64,000 nucleotides of DNA from Bifidobacterium dentium JCM 1195 = DSM 20436 (GCF_001042595.1 NZ_AP012326.1:2356001-2420000); one strand, 5' to 3'; positions 23,411 through 33,527 are shown, numbered from the stretch's first letter. Notes: a model not told the origin generated them from the sequence alone. A program made the numbers and translations.

Positions 23411-24367
23411 TTAGATTCCATACACTTTGCGCGTAGTCTCACGAGTGGCGCGCGCAATTTCAGCCAATGGCTTATCAAGATAGTTGGCGAGCGCCTGCAG
23501 GGTGTACGGAATCATATATGGCGCGTTGGTGCGGCCACGATAGGGCATGGGGCTCAGGTAGGGCGCGTCCGTTTCGACCATGACGTGGTCAAGGCCGACG
23601 AGTTTGACCGATTCGCGGATGCCATCATTGCCTTTGTAGCTGGATGTGCCGGAAAGGCTCAGGTACCAGCCGTTTTCACGCGCGATCTCACCCATTTCGG
23701 CGTCGCCGGAGTAGCTGTGGAATACGGTGCGTTCCGGAGCGCCATCGGCGAGCAAGGTTTCGATGACCTCCTTGTGGGAATCGCGGTCGTGGATCTGCAT
23801 GGGCAGTCCCAATTCCTTGGCGAGTGCGATATGTGCGCGGAAGGCCTCGCGTTGAAGTTCCTTGGCGGCTTCGCCGGTACGAAACAGGTCCATGCCGGTT
23901 TCGCCGATGGCGACCACCTGCTTCGGGTAGGTGACGGCGAGCCGGTGCACTTCGGCCATGGCGTCATCGAAATTGACGTCATGCCACGGTTTGTATTTGA
24001 GCGGCAGTCCGTCGGGGCCAGGTACGCCGCGGTGTCCATGGAGCACGGATTCGTTGGGGTGGATGGCGATGGCCGCATGCACGACATCGGGATGTTCGCG
24101 GGCCATGTCGATGGCGGTCATGAGGTTGGGCAGTTCGCAGCCGCAGTCGATGACACCTTCCACGCCGACCGCCTGTGCTTGGGACAGCAATTCGTCGACA
24201 CTGTAGACGGGCACTTCGGGTTGGCCCTTTTCTGCGGCTTCATGGCTCATGGCTCGGGAGAAGGGCACGACGGAGGCCACATGCGTGTGATTGTCGATGA
24301 CGTGCGCGTCGTCGGGAAGGGGCTGTGGGGCCGGGGCCCAGCTACGGTCGCGATGGTGTTTGCTCAT
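23411..24367 (-). CDS. tatD: TatD-family metal-dependent DNase
   Basis: The 318-residue TIM-barrel hydrolase shows the family's metal ligands in order: DNHTHV near residue 25, GETGMD, QIHDRDS, HSYSGD and ETDAPYLSP. TatD proteins are cytosolic 3'-5' exonucleases or endonucleases linked to DNA repair. The stop lies downstream of a possible operon with the GPH transporter: the gap to 24378 is 10 bp and both genes read on the minus strand. Only a weak AGG precedes the ATG. Confidence 0.9.
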   Translation of the reverse strand: MSKHHRDRSWAPAPQPLPDDAHVIDNHTHVASVVPFSRAMSHEAAEKGQPEVPVYSVDELLSQAQAVGVEGVIDCGCELPNLMTAIDMAREHPDVVHAAIAIHPNESVLHGHRGVPGPDGLPLKYKPWHDVNFDDAMAEVHRLAVTYPKQVVAIGETGMDLFRTGEAAKELQREAFRAHIALAKELGLPMQIHDRDSHKEVIETLLADGAPERTVFHSYSGDAEMGEIARENGWYLSLSGTSSYKGNDGIRESVKLVGLDHVMVETDAPYLSPMPYRGRTNAPYMIPYTLQALANYLDKPLAEIARATRETTRKVYGI

Positions 24368-24377
24368 AGGACCTAGA

Positions 24378-25934
24378 TTAGTCCCACCAGCAGTCGTTGT
24401 AGTCGAGACCGGTAAGAAGTTCCACTGTGTTGCGGATCTCCGGTTTTACGTCGGTCTTGGCCCCGCCATGCTGCAGGCGGTGGATTTCCATGAGCAGCAT
24501 GTTGTCGGTTTCCTTGCTGAGGCTCATGCGCTGCGATTCGACCCATCCGATGGTCATGGCGATGGCGAACCAGCCGAGCAGTATCGCGCCGATGCCGATG
24601 CGGGCTGACGCGGGTTGCGTATCGAGTCGGGAATCGAAGCCGGTGGCGGCCAGCACGAGGCCCGTGCCGATGGAGAGCAGGCCGCTGCACAGCTGGCGTA
24701 CAAAGGTCTGTGCGCCAAGGAATGTGGCCGAACGATAACGTTTGGTGACGATTTGGTCCACGTCCGCTATATAGGGGAAGACCTGCCATGGCAGGTAGCC
24801 GCATAGCGATTTGAAGGAGAAGAACCAGACCGCTCCGATGATGGTGAACGCCGTCCATGCGGCGCGTGACATCGTGCCTGAAAGCATCCAGCTGGCAAAC
24901 ATCCAGGCCACGCCGATCAGGCATCCGGCGAAGTTGATGGCGTACAGCCTGCGTGGACCGATCCTGATGATCGCCCAGCCGAAGACCGGCATAAGCGGCA
25001 GTGAGATCACGGCGCAGGTGAGCAGCATCGAGGCGAACGCGGCCGTGACGCCCCAATCGTAGATCGCGAAGAACAGGAACAGCTGGCCGAAGATGTCCAT
25101 TGACACCATCACCATGACGTAAACCGTGAGATGACGCCGAAATTCCGCGATACGCAGCGTGGAAGCGTATTCACGCAGCATGACGGACATGCGATGCAGC
25201 CAGACCTGCGTGACGTGACGGGCCGGACGGATAATCGGACCGGCGGCGATCGTGGCCGAGTCTCCATCGGAATCCTCATATATGCCGAACCCTGCCTGCC
25301 GTGGCGACATCTCCCACGTGGAACGCCAGCAGATGAAAACCGCCAAGGCGAACATGGAAGTGACCGCGAACGCAAATCCCATGTATCCGCCGGGATGGTC
25401 CTCCCCCACCGCCGAGAGCACGATGCCTCCAAGCAACGGGATCAACGTGCCGGACGCGGTGGAGAGGAACAGCCGTACGGTGGACAGCGTAGTGCGTTCG
25501 CTGAAATCGGCGGTCATCTCGCCGGGCAACGTGCTATACGATGTGCCGAACAGCTGCGCCAGCATGACCCACACCACGTACACCAGGCAGTACAGGAACG
25601 TCGGAAGTCCGGGAATCCACAGCAGGCAGCCCACAAGCACCGCCGGAGCCACGAAGGCGAGCACCAGGCGCCGGCGGCCGAACCGCCTGCCGATGCGGAA
25701 CCGGTAGAGGTTGTCGCACAGCACGCCGAAACCGAGCGCGGCGAAAGCGCTCAGAATGGCGCTCATGCCGATCACGCTTTGCGTCAGGCCGATGTCCATG
25801 CCGCAGAAGCGATTCCAGAACAATGCCAGATAGGTGGCGACGAGCGCACCCTGCCCGCCGCCGTAAAGGTCTCCCATACCGTAGCCGATGGCCGATATGG
25901 CAGTGACCTTGCGTGGTTGATGCGATTCCTGCAT
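24378..25934 (-). CDS. GPH-family sugar:cation symporter
   Basis: The 518-residue membrane protein has 12 likely segments in two halves. The early GYGMGDLYGGGQGAL motif and the DNLYRFRIGRRFGRRR loop after helix 2 are features of the glycoside-pentoside-hexuronide (MelB/XynB-like) family. The gene is 24 bp downstream of the GH51 gene on the same strand, so it probably imports arabinosides or arabinose released outside. A charged insertion of about 45 residues sits between the halves. The ribosome site is weak. Confidence 0.85.
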   Translation of the reverse strand: MQESHQPRKVTAISAIGYGMGDLYGGGQGALVATYLALFWNRFCGMDIGLTQSVIGMSAILSAFAALGFGVLCDNLYRFRIGRRFGRRRLVLAFVAPAVLVGCLLWIPGLPTFLYCLVYVVWVMLAQLFGTSYSTLPGEMTADFSERTTLSTVRLFLSTASGTLIPLLGGIVLSAVGEDHPGGYMGFAFAVTSMFALAVFICWRSTWEMSPRQAGFGIYEDSDGDSATIAAGPIIRPARHVTQVWLHRMSVMLREYASTLRIAEFRRHLTVYVMVMVSMDIFGQLFLFFAIYDWGVTAAFASMLLTCAVISLPLMPVFGWAIIRIGPRRLYAINFAGCLIGVAWMFASWMLSGTMSRAAWTAFTIIGAVWFFSFKSLCGYLPWQVFPYIADVDQIVTKRYRSATFLGAQTFVRQLCSGLLSIGTGLVLAATGFDSRLDTQPASARIGIGAILLGWFAIAMTIGWVESQRMSLSKETDNMLLMEIHRLQHGGAKTDVKPEIRNTVELLTGLDYNDCWWD

Positions 25935-25958
25935 GGATACCGCCCGTTGCCTATGCCG

Positions 25959-28280
25959 TCATTTGATGGTGATGATGCTGAACGACCAGGCGGGCGCGAG
26001 ATATGCGCCGTCCGTCAGATCGACGGCGGCTTCGACCGGTTTGGTCGGCGATGCCTTGCCGATGTCGCCGGCATACGGATCGTCACCTTCCAACACCGTG
26101 GCCGTCGCGGCGGCGCTCTCAGCGGGAATGCCGAGTTCGGCGAGAATCTGACTGATGTCGAACATCGCCGGTTCGGACATCGCGTTGACGATACGCAGAT
26201 AGGTCTCGCCTTCGCCCTCGTTCCGTGCGACGGTAACGGTGCGCCTCGGCTCGTCCCGGACCTCTTCCCCGCAGGCGATGGGTTCTCCATCGATGTACAG
26301 CTTCATGGACTGTCCGCGGTCGGAGATCTCGATATGCACCTGCCATGTGGTGCCTGGTCGCACCTCGTTCATGGAGACTTCGGTACCGGCGAGCGCGTAG
26401 CCGGTACCGTCGCGTACCACCTGTACGCTGTGGCCGCGGCCGAGGGAGACGATGTTGTGATTCTTGCCGTCGACGTCGCCGCTGATCAGTTGCATGCCCC
26501 AGCGGCCTTCGTAGTAGACGACGGTGGCGTCGATGGAGTAGTCGTCCGCGCTGAGATCGAGACCGGTGTCGATGCGGCGGGCGTCGTAGTGTACGTCGCC
26601 GAGTTCGATCCGCTTGCCGGAAGCCGTGGTGACGGTCAGATCCTTCAGATCGGCTTTGGCGTTGCCGTCGATGAGTAGCCTCACCGTGTTCGGCAGGTCA
26701 CGGCGCAGCGTGGTGGGTCCTTCGACCGCGACCGGCCATGCCGTGTCGGCCGTGGTGGTGGCGTACATCCGCTGCACCCAGTAGCTGTATGGCAGGTAGA
26801 CGCGTTCGTTGTCGAAGTAGATCAGGTCCGGATTCCAGCTGTGATGTCCGTTTTTGGCGAACAGCGGGGCGTAGGAGGACATGACCACCGCGTCGCCGTT
26901 CAATTCCATGCGTCCCATGAATGCCGCCTCGGACAGGCCGTTGATCAGCTGTGTGTTCCAGGATCCGTATTCCCCGAGATAGATTTTCGGGCCTCTGCGG
27001 TCCGCGTCGTCGTAATGGTCGAGGTTGTGGAACCACCAGCTGGATGACTGGTAGGAGTGTTCGTCGACGATCGGTACGCCGGCCTCGCGCGCGTATTTCC
27101 AGCCTTCCTCATAGTCCTGACCGCTTGGGGCCGGCCCGACGGTGCCAACGACGACGATGTCGGGATATGCGGCCTTGATCGCGTCGAAGATCTGCTGGAA
27201 ACGATTCTTGAACACCGGGTCGATGAGGTCTTCGTTGCCGATGCCGAGGTATTCGAGGCCGAATGGCTCGGGATGTCCCATGGCGGCGCGCTTTGCGCCC
27301 CATTCGGTGGTGACGTCGCCGTTGCAGAATTCGATGAGGTGCAGCACTTCATCAATGTAGGACGGCATGTCTTTCTGCGCGATCGGCACCGGTCCTTGGC
27401 TGGTGTTCTGGCAGCTCACGCCGGCGGGCAGTACCGGCAACGGCTTTGCGCCGATGGTTTCGCACAGGCACAGGTATTCGTAGTAGCCGATGCGGAATGA
27501 CTGGTGGTAGCCCCATAGGTTGAAGTTATGCGGGCGATGCTCCACTTCGCCGATGGTGCGGTCCCAGTGGTACATGTTGTCCATGCCGAGACCGTGCGTG
27601 ATGCAACCGCCCGGGAATCTCATGAATCGCGGATGCAGGTCGGCGAGCGCCTCCACCAGGTCGGGGCGGAAGTGTTTGAGACCCTGGTAGGTGGTGCGTG
27701 GTTCGAGCGTGACGAAGTCAAGGTCGATGGTGCCCGGTTGGGTGAATGTCAGGCGTAGCGTGCCCTGCGTGGCGGCTCCCGAGGCGACGAGGGACGTTTC
27801 GATCCTGTTCCAGACGGTGTTGTCGATGGTGACGGAAGTTTCAGCGAGCACGTTGCCGTCATCGCCAAGCAGAGCGATGGTGACGGGCATGGAGGCGCCA
27901 GCTTCGACGCGCATCCAGGCAGAGCAGTCATAGGTTTCGCCGGTGCGGAAGACCATGCCGTCCCAGCCGACGTTTTCCAACGCGACGGGTGCCTGCTCAA
28001 CTTCGATTGAGGCGTAATGCGGGTTTTCGCATGCCACCGGATCGTCGGTCAGTACGTCGAAGGCGGCGAATGAGCCTTCCGGCACGACTTTGCGCCAGAA
28101 ACTGTAGTTGCTCCAGTCGGCGGCATCGGCGCGATTGTATTCGAAAGCGCCATTCTGTACGAGGTCGGCGTTCAGGCCGCCGTCGCCGGAGTAGCTGATG
28201 TCTTCGAAGAAAATGCCCCACAGGTCGGTGCTGATGTTGCGTACGCCTGCCTTGTTCAGGATTGCGGTGAGCTTGTCCAT
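25959..28280 (-). CDS. GH51 alpha-L-arabinofuranosidase
   Basis: The 773-residue protein removes alpha-linked L-arabinofuranose from oligosaccharides. It opens with the GH51 sequence DLWGIFFEDISYSGDGGLNAD. A carbohydrate-binding-like beta-sandwich lies near residues 80-200. In the catalytic barrel the acid/base is E350 (GIGNED) and the nucleophile E437 (LGEYGSWN). An extra LamG-like beta-sandwich follows near residues 545-660, inserted in the C-terminal domain. There is no signal peptide, so it acts inside the cell. AAAAGG precedes the ATG. It lies between the GPH symporter and a GH27 gene in one minus-strand operon (gaps 24 and 16 bp). Confidence 0.92.
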   Translation of the reverse strand: MDKLTAILNKAGVRNISTDLWGIFFEDISYSGDGGLNADLVQNGAFEYNRADAADWSNYSFWRKVVPEGSFAAFDVLTDDPVACENPHYASIEVEQAPVALENVGWDGMVFRTGETYDCSAWMRVEAGASMPVTIALLGDDGNVLAETSVTIDNTVWNRIETSLVASGAATQGTLRLTFTQPGTIDLDFVTLEPRTTYQGLKHFRPDLVEALADLHPRFMRFPGGCITHGLGMDNMYHWDRTIGEVEHRPHNFNLWGYHQSFRIGYYEYLCLCETIGAKPLPVLPAGVSCQNTSQGPVPIAQKDMPSYIDEVLHLIEFCNGDVTTEWGAKRAAMGHPEPFGLEYLGIGNEDLIDPVFKNRFQQIFDAIKAAYPDIVVVGTVGPAPSGQDYEEGWKYAREAGVPIVDEHSYQSSSWWFHNLDHYDDADRRGPKIYLGEYGSWNTQLINGLSEAAFMGRMELNGDAVVMSSYAPLFAKNGHHSWNPDLIYFDNERVYLPYSYWVQRMYATTTADTAWPVAVEGPTTLRRDLPNTVRLLIDGNAKADLKDLTVTTASGKRIELGDVHYDARRIDTGLDLSADDYSIDATVVYYEGRWGMQLISGDVDGKNHNIVSLGRGHSVQVVRDGTGYALAGTEVSMNEVRPGTTWQVHIEISDRGQSMKLYIDGEPIACGEEVRDEPRRTVTVARNEGEGETYLRIVNAMSEPAMFDISQILAELGIPAESAAATATVLEGDDPYAGDIGKASPTKPVEAAVDLTDGAYLAPAWSFSIITIK

Positions 28281-28296
28281 GTTCTTGTTCCTTTTC

Positions 28297-29706
28297 TCAG
28301 AGGGGACGGATGGCGAACCAGAGTGCGCCGTGGGCAGGGATGGTCCCGCGGATCACGCGGTCTTCCCCCTCGCCTTCGATGCGTATGTCGGATGGGGTTC
28401 CGGGAGCGTCTGCCCACAGGTCGGCAAGTGTCCAGTCGCGATTCCGGTCGGCGATGCCGACGAAGCTTTGCAGTTGGATGTTGCCTTTGAGCTCATAGGG
28501 TTCGTCGCCGGTCCAGAAGATCGCTCCATAATGGCTGCCCGGATGTGCGCAAGGCGTGCCGTCGGCCCATTTGACCGCGTCGGCGGTCCATACGATGAGG
28601 TCGCCGATATAGCTGTCTTCGACGTTCCATTCGGAAAACAGCCGTTCGCGCACAATCTCACGGTTGTTGGCGGAACCGGCCGTCACTTCACGCAATGCGG
28701 GATTGGTGAGCAGTGCAATCGTGTCATCATCGCTGGTAGGCAGATCGCCGCCGACCATCAATGGCGAACGGCCCATGCACCACAATGTCAGCAGCGTCTT
28801 CTGCTCATCGAGCGTCAGCCGTGACTGCCGGTCGTCGCCGCGTTCGGCACGCAATCCGATATGACCGAGCGGCAGCATGTCGGCATCGGCCCAATGGCCG
28901 GTCCGTTGCAGCGGTGCCCAACGTGCCAGGCGAGGGAATTGCTGGAAAATGTCTTCCCACCGATCCCACAGATCGTCGGAAATGCGCCACATCTGCGCAA
29001 CGTCTCGCAGAAAATCGACATGCGTGCTGGCCACCCAACCGCCCGGCGACAGCGAGAGCGTGATCCGGCGGCCATACCGCTTTTCCGCCTTCGCGATGGC
29101 ATTATGGTAGGCCTCGATCTCTTCCGGGAAGAATGGCGTCTGCATGTCATCGACCTTCAGAAAATCCAAGCCCCATGAGGCGAACAGGTCGACTTGCGCG
29201 TCATACCAAGCCTGAGCGCCGGCATCACCACGCTTCAGACCGTAGTTGTCGTGGTTCCACACGCAGTTGTGCTCGGTGTCGGCGACATCCCGCGCGGTGA
29301 GATCGGTGTCTTTCACCGGCAGATTTTCGTGTACGGCCTGACGCGGAATGCCTCGCATCACATGCACGCCGAGTTTCAGACCAAGCTCATGCACCGCATC
29401 GGCGAGCGGGCCGAACCCTTTGCCTTCGGCGGAGCTCGGGAAACGACGTTCGTCGGGCAACTGCCGGCCGTATTCATCGATGCATAGTGGCGTACCGTCG
29501 GAATATCCGTGGGCGTGGGCGTTGGGATCGAACCAACCGGCGTCGATTACCAGCGTGTCCCAGCCGGCGGCCTTCAGATGTTCCGCCATGAATCGCGCGT
29601 TGGCGAGCACCTCGTCTTCGGTGATGGTGGTGCCGTAGGAATCCCAGCTGTTCCAGCCCATTGGTGGTCGCCAGGCCTTCAGCGATGTGTCAGGCAGTGT
29701 CGTCAT
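28297..29706 (-). CDS. GH27 alpha-galactosidase or beta-L-arabinopyranosidase
   Basis: The 469-residue protein has the GH27 opening PPMGWNSWDSYG, the nucleophile D186 in LDFLKVDDM and the acid/base D244 in RISDDLWD. GH27 enzymes cleave alpha-galactosides, or beta-L-arabinopyranosides, which have the same stereochemistry apart from C6. The arabinoside operon context makes the second activity quite possible here. I chose ATG 29706 for its AAGGAG 7 nt upstream; the frame opens 20 codons earlier. It is the first gene of the operon and diverges from a LacI gene. Confidence 0.88.
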   Translation of the reverse strand: MTTLPDTSLKAWRPPMGWNSWDSYGTTITEDEVLANARFMAEHLKAAGWDTLVIDAGWFDPNAHAHGYSDGTPLCIDEYGRQLPDERRFPSSAEGKGFGPLADAVHELGLKLGVHVMRGIPRQAVHENLPVKDTDLTARDVADTEHNCVWNHDNYGLKRGDAGAQAWYDAQVDLFASWGLDFLKVDDMQTPFFPEEIEAYHNAIAKAEKRYGRRITLSLSPGGWVASTHVDFLRDVAQMWRISDDLWDRWEDIFQQFPRLARWAPLQRTGHWADADMLPLGHIGLRAERGDDRQSRLTLDEQKTLLTLWCMGRSPLMVGGDLPTSDDDTIALLTNPALREVTAGSANNREIVRERLFSEWNVEDSYIGDLIVWTADAVKWADGTPCAHPGSHYGAIFWTGDEPYELKGNIQLQSFVGIADRNRDWTLADLWADAPGTPSDIRIEGEGEDRVIRGTIPAHGALWFAIRPL

Positions 29707-29799
29707 CGAGCCGCTCCTTTGTTTGTCCGATCTGTGCGATCGCTCGGCATACGTTCCGTATTCCATGGTCGCAATCGTCGGTCCTTCCCGACAATCACT

Positions 29800-29817
29800 A
29801 TATGTAACGGTACATAT
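29800..29817. promoter_or_regulatory. Candidate LacI-family operator
   Basis: ATATGTAACGGTACATAT is a palindrome with one mismatched pair and a central CG, the usual form of LacI-family sites. It lies between the divergent GH27 and lacI-type genes. Confidence 0.6.
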
Positions 29818-29922
29818 TCTAATAAGGTTTCAGCATCGCACAACTTGCGCAACCATTCGGTGAGTCTGCTGATTTTTCAGCATTTTTCAGATAAGAAACT
29901 CCGATTTTACAGCAACGAAAAT

Positions 29923-29942
29923 ATATAATATCGTTACATATA
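29923..29942. promoter_or_regulatory. Possible second operator half-site
   Basis: TATCGTTACATATAA repeats one half (CGTTACATAT) of the site at 29800. The other half is degenerate. It lies about 30 bp before the regulator's start and would fit autoregulation. Confidence 0.35.
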
Positions 29943-29973
29943 ATCAGTAGTTCATTCATCGAGGAGGCCATCT

Positions 29974-31077
29974 ATGGCAACCAGCAAGCCGACGCTGCGC
30001 GACGTAGCCGCCGCGGCCGGGGTCTCCCCCATGACCGCCTCGAATGCGCTGCGCGGCAAAACGGGCGTCAAGGAATCGACACGGGCTAAAGTGCTCGCTG
30101 CGGCGAAAAAGCTGGATTACCGCATCAATCTGACCGCCAGCATGCTGAAATCCGGCCGCAGCAACATCATCCATGTCATCGTCAACGAATTCGACTCACC
30201 GTTCTATTCGAAACTCACGCAGGCACTGAGCAACGAAATCGTGGCACGCGGGCTCACGCCGTTCATCGAACAGACGCGCTATTCCGCCGACGCCGCCGCG
30301 CACGCGCTGACCAGCAATCCGTTCTCCGGACAATTATTCGACGGTGAGATCCTGCATGCCACCGGCCTAGGTACGAATCTGCCACTCGCCAAGCTGAACG
30401 GCGGCAGGCCGTTCGTACTGGTGGACGCCTGCGAGGAGACACCGACCGTCGATGCCGTGAACTTTCCCAACGAGGAGGCCGAACGCGCGGCGGCCCAGCA
30501 TCTGATCGACCATGGATGCCGCAAAATCGCAATCGTGGGCCATGCCTTTACCAAACGCGCCGACCTGGCCCACGCGCAGAACGCGTTTCTGCTGCGTCTC
30601 CGCGGCGCGTGCAACGCACTGCTGGACGCAGGATTGCCATATGACGAAACCACCGTTTTCGAAGCGGGCAGCGCCGAAGACGGCATCGCCGCAGGGCATG
30701 CGATTGCGCAGCAGATTCTGGCGACGCGCGGAAACGCCGACGTCGGAGAAGGGGCCGACCCGCCATTCGACGGCGTATGCTGCGCGAATGATTTCGCCGC
30801 GTTCGGCGTAATCCGGGGTCTTGCCGATCATGGCATCCGCGTACCGCAAGACGTGCAGGTGATCGGATTCGACGGCGTGACCAGCGGATCGTACGCCACG
30901 CCTTCGCTGAGCACCATCGAGGTGGATCTCAATCAGCTTGCCAAGTTCGCGCTTGACATGATCGCCGAACGCGTCGAACGCCGAGGAGAAGAGGACGCCG
31001 AACCGTTACCGCCAAGCCGAGCCACAATCGGATACCAACTGGTGGAACGCGAATCCACCGCGCCTCACCTCCTCTAA
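29974..31077 (+). CDS. LacI-family regulator of the arabinoside locus
   Basis: The 367-residue protein has the LacI DNA-binding headpiece (TLRDVAAAAGVSPMTASNAL, residues 7-26) and the hinge helix region. A periplasmic-binding-protein-like sensor domain follows, ending DVQVIGFDGVTSGSYATPSLS-type sequence near residues 290-310. GAGGAGG lies 7 nt before the ATG. It diverges from the GH27-GH51-GPH operon and is followed by a GH43 gene 65 bp downstream, so it probably controls both. The effector is likely an arabinoside or arabinose, inferred only from its neighbours. Confidence 0.88.
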   Translation: MATSKPTLRDVAAAAGVSPMTASNALRGKTGVKESTRAKVLAAAKKLDYRINLTASMLKSGRSNIIHVIVNEFDSPFYSKLTQALSNEIVARGLTPFIEQTRYSADAAAHALTSNPFSGQLFDGEILHATGLGTNLPLAKLNGGRPFVLVDACEETPTVDAVNFPNEEAERAAAQHLIDHGCRKIAIVGHAFTKRADLAHAQNAFLLRLRGACNALLDAGLPYDETTVFEAGSAEDGIAAGHAIAQQILATRGNADVGEGADPPFDGVCCANDFAAFGVIRGLADHGIRVPQDVQVIGFDGVTSGSYATPSLSTIEVDLNQLAKFALDMIAERVERRGEEDAEPLPPSRATIGYQLVERESTAPHLL

Positions 31078-31142
31078 ACACCTTCCCCTGATTCTCGAGC
31101 CATCTTCCCCTGACGGGGAAGGCCACAGACAAAGGAACACCC

Positions 31143-32180
31143 ATGAACACCACCACAGAAGCCTACATTTTCGTGCATTTCATCGGCGACGAGAAAACGC
31201 CGACCGATGAACAGCTGTATTTCGCGCTGAGTCGCGACGGCGTGCACTGGCAGGATCTTCGCCCCGCCGGCAAACCGGCATTGCAATGGCTGAACGGCGA
31301 ACAGGGTGTGCGCGACCCGCACATCACACGCGACCCGCGCGGTGGGTTCCATATCGTGGCCACCGATCTGAGCATCTATTATCGCGGCGGCTGGGGGCCG
31401 AACGACGGCGCGACCACGAACGGCTCGACCGGTCTGGTGATCTGGGACTCCCCCGATCTTGTGCACTGGAGCGAACCGCGCCTAGTGGATGTCGCCTCCA
31501 AGATTCCGGGGGCCGGCATGGCTTGGGCACCGGAAGCCAATTGGGATCCGGTCCGCGAACAGTGGATCGTGTTCTGGTCCACCCAATGCAACATCGAGGA
31601 ACCAGACAATCCGCTGGCTAACGAGTTGGGCGACCCGACGAACGTGTATTACGCGACCACGCGCGATTTCGTCACGTTTTCCGATCCGGTCAAATGGATC
31701 GACCGCAAGAACGTCATCATCGACTCGACCATGCTGCTCGACGATGATGGCTGGTGGTATCGCGCATCCAAGGATTCGGAAATCACCATCGAACGCACGC
31801 GCAACCCGTACGCGGTAACCTACGAGGTGTTGCGCACCGACGATCCGAATGAATGGTCATATGTGGGCACGCTCACCGACATCTTCGGCAATGGGCGTTA
31901 CTCCATGCACTATCTGGAAGGTCCGGAACTGTTCCGCTACAACGATGCGGACATACATGAAGTGGCCGGAAGGAACATGCCGTTCGGCCTGATGTGCGAT
32001 CAGTACGCGGAAGCCAAGGGTTATCTGTCGTTCCGCACCGCTTCGCTCGCCTCGCACGATCCCGCCGATTGGCAGCGTGCCGACGATATCGATTTCGGCA
32101 CTTTGAAGAAGCGTCACGGTGCGATTCTGCCGATTACATCCGCCGAATATGACGCCGTGCAGGCCGCCTTCAGCCTATAA
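31143..32180 (+). CDS. GH43-family glycosidase, probably arabinofuranosidase
   Basis: The 345-residue protein has the five-bladed-propeller family features: an early VRDPHITRDP motif holding the general base Asp, WAPEANWD in the middle, and the acid motif YLEGPELFRYN near residue 260. The family also contains beta-xylosidases and beta-galactosidases, so the substrate rests on the neighbouring GH51 and GH27 genes. There is no signal peptide. AAAGGA precedes the ATG, and a CTTCCCC/GGGGAAG hairpin lies just upstream at 31104-31121. Confidence 0.82.
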   Translation: MNTTTEAYIFVHFIGDEKTPTDEQLYFALSRDGVHWQDLRPAGKPALQWLNGEQGVRDPHITRDPRGGFHIVATDLSIYYRGGWGPNDGATTNGSTGLVIWDSPDLVHWSEPRLVDVASKIPGAGMAWAPEANWDPVREQWIVFWSTQCNIEEPDNPLANELGDPTNVYYATTRDFVTFSDPVKWIDRKNVIIDSTMLLDDDGWWYRASKDSEITIERTRNPYAVTYEVLRTDDPNEWSYVGTLTDIFGNGRYSMHYLEGPELFRYNDADIHEVAGRNMPFGLMCDQYAEAKGYLSFRTASLASHDPADWQRADDIDFGTLKKRHGAILPITSAEYDAVQAAFSL

Positions 32181-32227
32181 GGATTGGAATGTGACGCTCG
32201 TCCGGGCATGGACCGGACGGCTGGGCC

Positions 32228-32278
32228 GTGCACGATTCGCCCTGAAAGGTCCTCAGGCGAATCGTGCACGGAGGCCAT
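32228..32278. repeat. Dispersed hairpin repeat, copy 1
   Basis: A 14-bp stem (32228-32241 with 32256-32269) with a 14-nt loop. Bases 32230-32278 are identical over 49 nt to 38955-39003. It follows the GH43 gene and may end its transcript. Confidence 0.85.
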
Positions 32279-32364
32279 GGGATGAGAACCTCGATCCATA
32301 GCCCCCTAAGTGGAATATTCCTATTTGGAAGATATCGATTCACGTGATTCCAAGGAAAAACGAA

Positions 32365-32405
32365 TGCACGATTGCCCGGAACGGTCATTCCGGACAATCG
32401 TGCAC
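32365..32405. terminator. Hairpin between convergent genes
   Basis: A 17-bp stem with one G-T pair (TGCACGATTGCCCGGAA with its partner at 32389-32405) and a short loop. It shares the TGCACGATT end with the 49-nt repeat. It lies 36 bp past the stop of the minus-strand binding-protein gene, so it probably terminates that operon. Confidence 0.55.
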
Positions 32406-32440
32406 GACAACAAATCTGAGTGATGCCTTATCTGCGTGCC

Positions 32441-33424
32441 TTACTCATACATAGCCTGCTGTACATCATCATCGTCAATGTTATCTGCGTTGTACCAGAA
32501 GCACCCCGAATCGATGACCTTGTCGATCTTTTCACCGTTGAGGCTCTTGACCGCGTTCTCGATGGTCTTGTACCCGATCTGATACGGATTCTGCGACACG
32601 GAACCGCTAATCACCCCATCACGAATGTACTGTTGCTGCGCCTTGCCGGAATCCACACCTACGAGCAGCACCTTATGCCCTGACTTCAAGGCAGATTCGA
32701 CAGGAGTGGCGGCTCCCACAACGGTGGCTTCATTCGTCGCGAAAATAGCGTCGAGATCCGGATTCGCTTGCAGAATGGCACTGGCAATGTCTTGAGCTTT
32801 CGCCTGATCGGCATTGCTGTACTGCACCTCACCGACCATCTCCATATCTGGAGCATTCTTCTTCATATAATCCAAAAAGCCGTCACGGCGTTCCGTGGAT
32901 GTAGCGTCGGTCTGGCTGTGCGCAATCACAGCATACTTGCCTTTGCCATTCAACAGTGCAATCAGATTCTCAGCAGCGACCTTGCCGACTTCCCTATTGC
33001 TGGTTTTCACCGTGGAGGTGATGGCATCAGCATTCGTTTCAAACGCGGTGTCGAAGGCGAACAAAGGAATGCTGGCACTCTTCGCGCTTTGCACGGCCGG
33101 CGTAAGGGCGGCTTCATCGAGTGGAGCGATGGCCACGGCATCCGGTGACTTATTGATCGCATTCTGCACCATATCGGCCTGCTTATCCACCTGACTGTCA
33201 TTGTCTGGACCATTGAAGGTGACCGTCGCACCATACTTCGCCGCCGCATCGTCTGCGCCCTGGTGCACCGAAACCCAGAAGCTTTGCGAAAAGCCCTTGG
33301 CCACCATTGCAATCTCATAATTCTTGGATTCGCTGCCATTGGACTGCCCAGCGCCGCAGGCACTGAGAGGAGCAACGGTGAAAGCGGCGACCGCAGCCAA
33401 AGCGATATACTTACTCTTCTTCAT
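32441..33424 (-). CDS. Sugar ABC transporter substrate-binding lipoprotein
   Basis: The 327-residue protein begins with a lipoprotein signal ending in lipobox LSAC (Cys near residue 23) and continues as a RbsB-type (Peripla_BP_4) sugar-binding protein: AMVAKGFSQSFWVSV, NAINKSPDAVAIAPLD, and IFATNEATVVGA. It would sit outside the membrane and deliver sugar to the permease encoded by the next gene upstream. AAGGAG precedes the ATG. It ends the operon lacI-anmK-ATPase-permease-SBP. The ligand may be an anhydrosugar, inferred from the adjacent kinase. Confidence 0.9.
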   Translation of the reverse strand: MKKSKYIALAAVAAFTVAPLSACGAGQSNGSESKNYEIAMVAKGFSQSFWVSVHQGADDAAAKYGATVTFNGPDNDSQVDKQADMVQNAINKSPDAVAIAPLDEAALTPAVQSAKSASIPLFAFDTAFETNADAITSTVKTSNREVGKVAAENLIALLNGKGKYAVIAHSQTDATSTERRDGFLDYMKKNAPDMEMVGEVQYSNADQAKAQDIASAILQANPDLDAIFATNEATVVGAATPVESALKSGHKVLLVGVDSGKAQQQYIRDGVISGSVSQNPYQIGYKTIENAVKSLNGEKIDKVIDSGCFWYNADNIDDDDVQQAMYE

Positions 33425-33527
33425 TGAAGTCTCCTTGTAGTTGTCAGGATGAATCTGTTTGATAATCGTTGTTCAGTTATGAATACCGTGTAGACAGCAC
33501 TGTCATGAGTGCCGTGAACTTGACCGA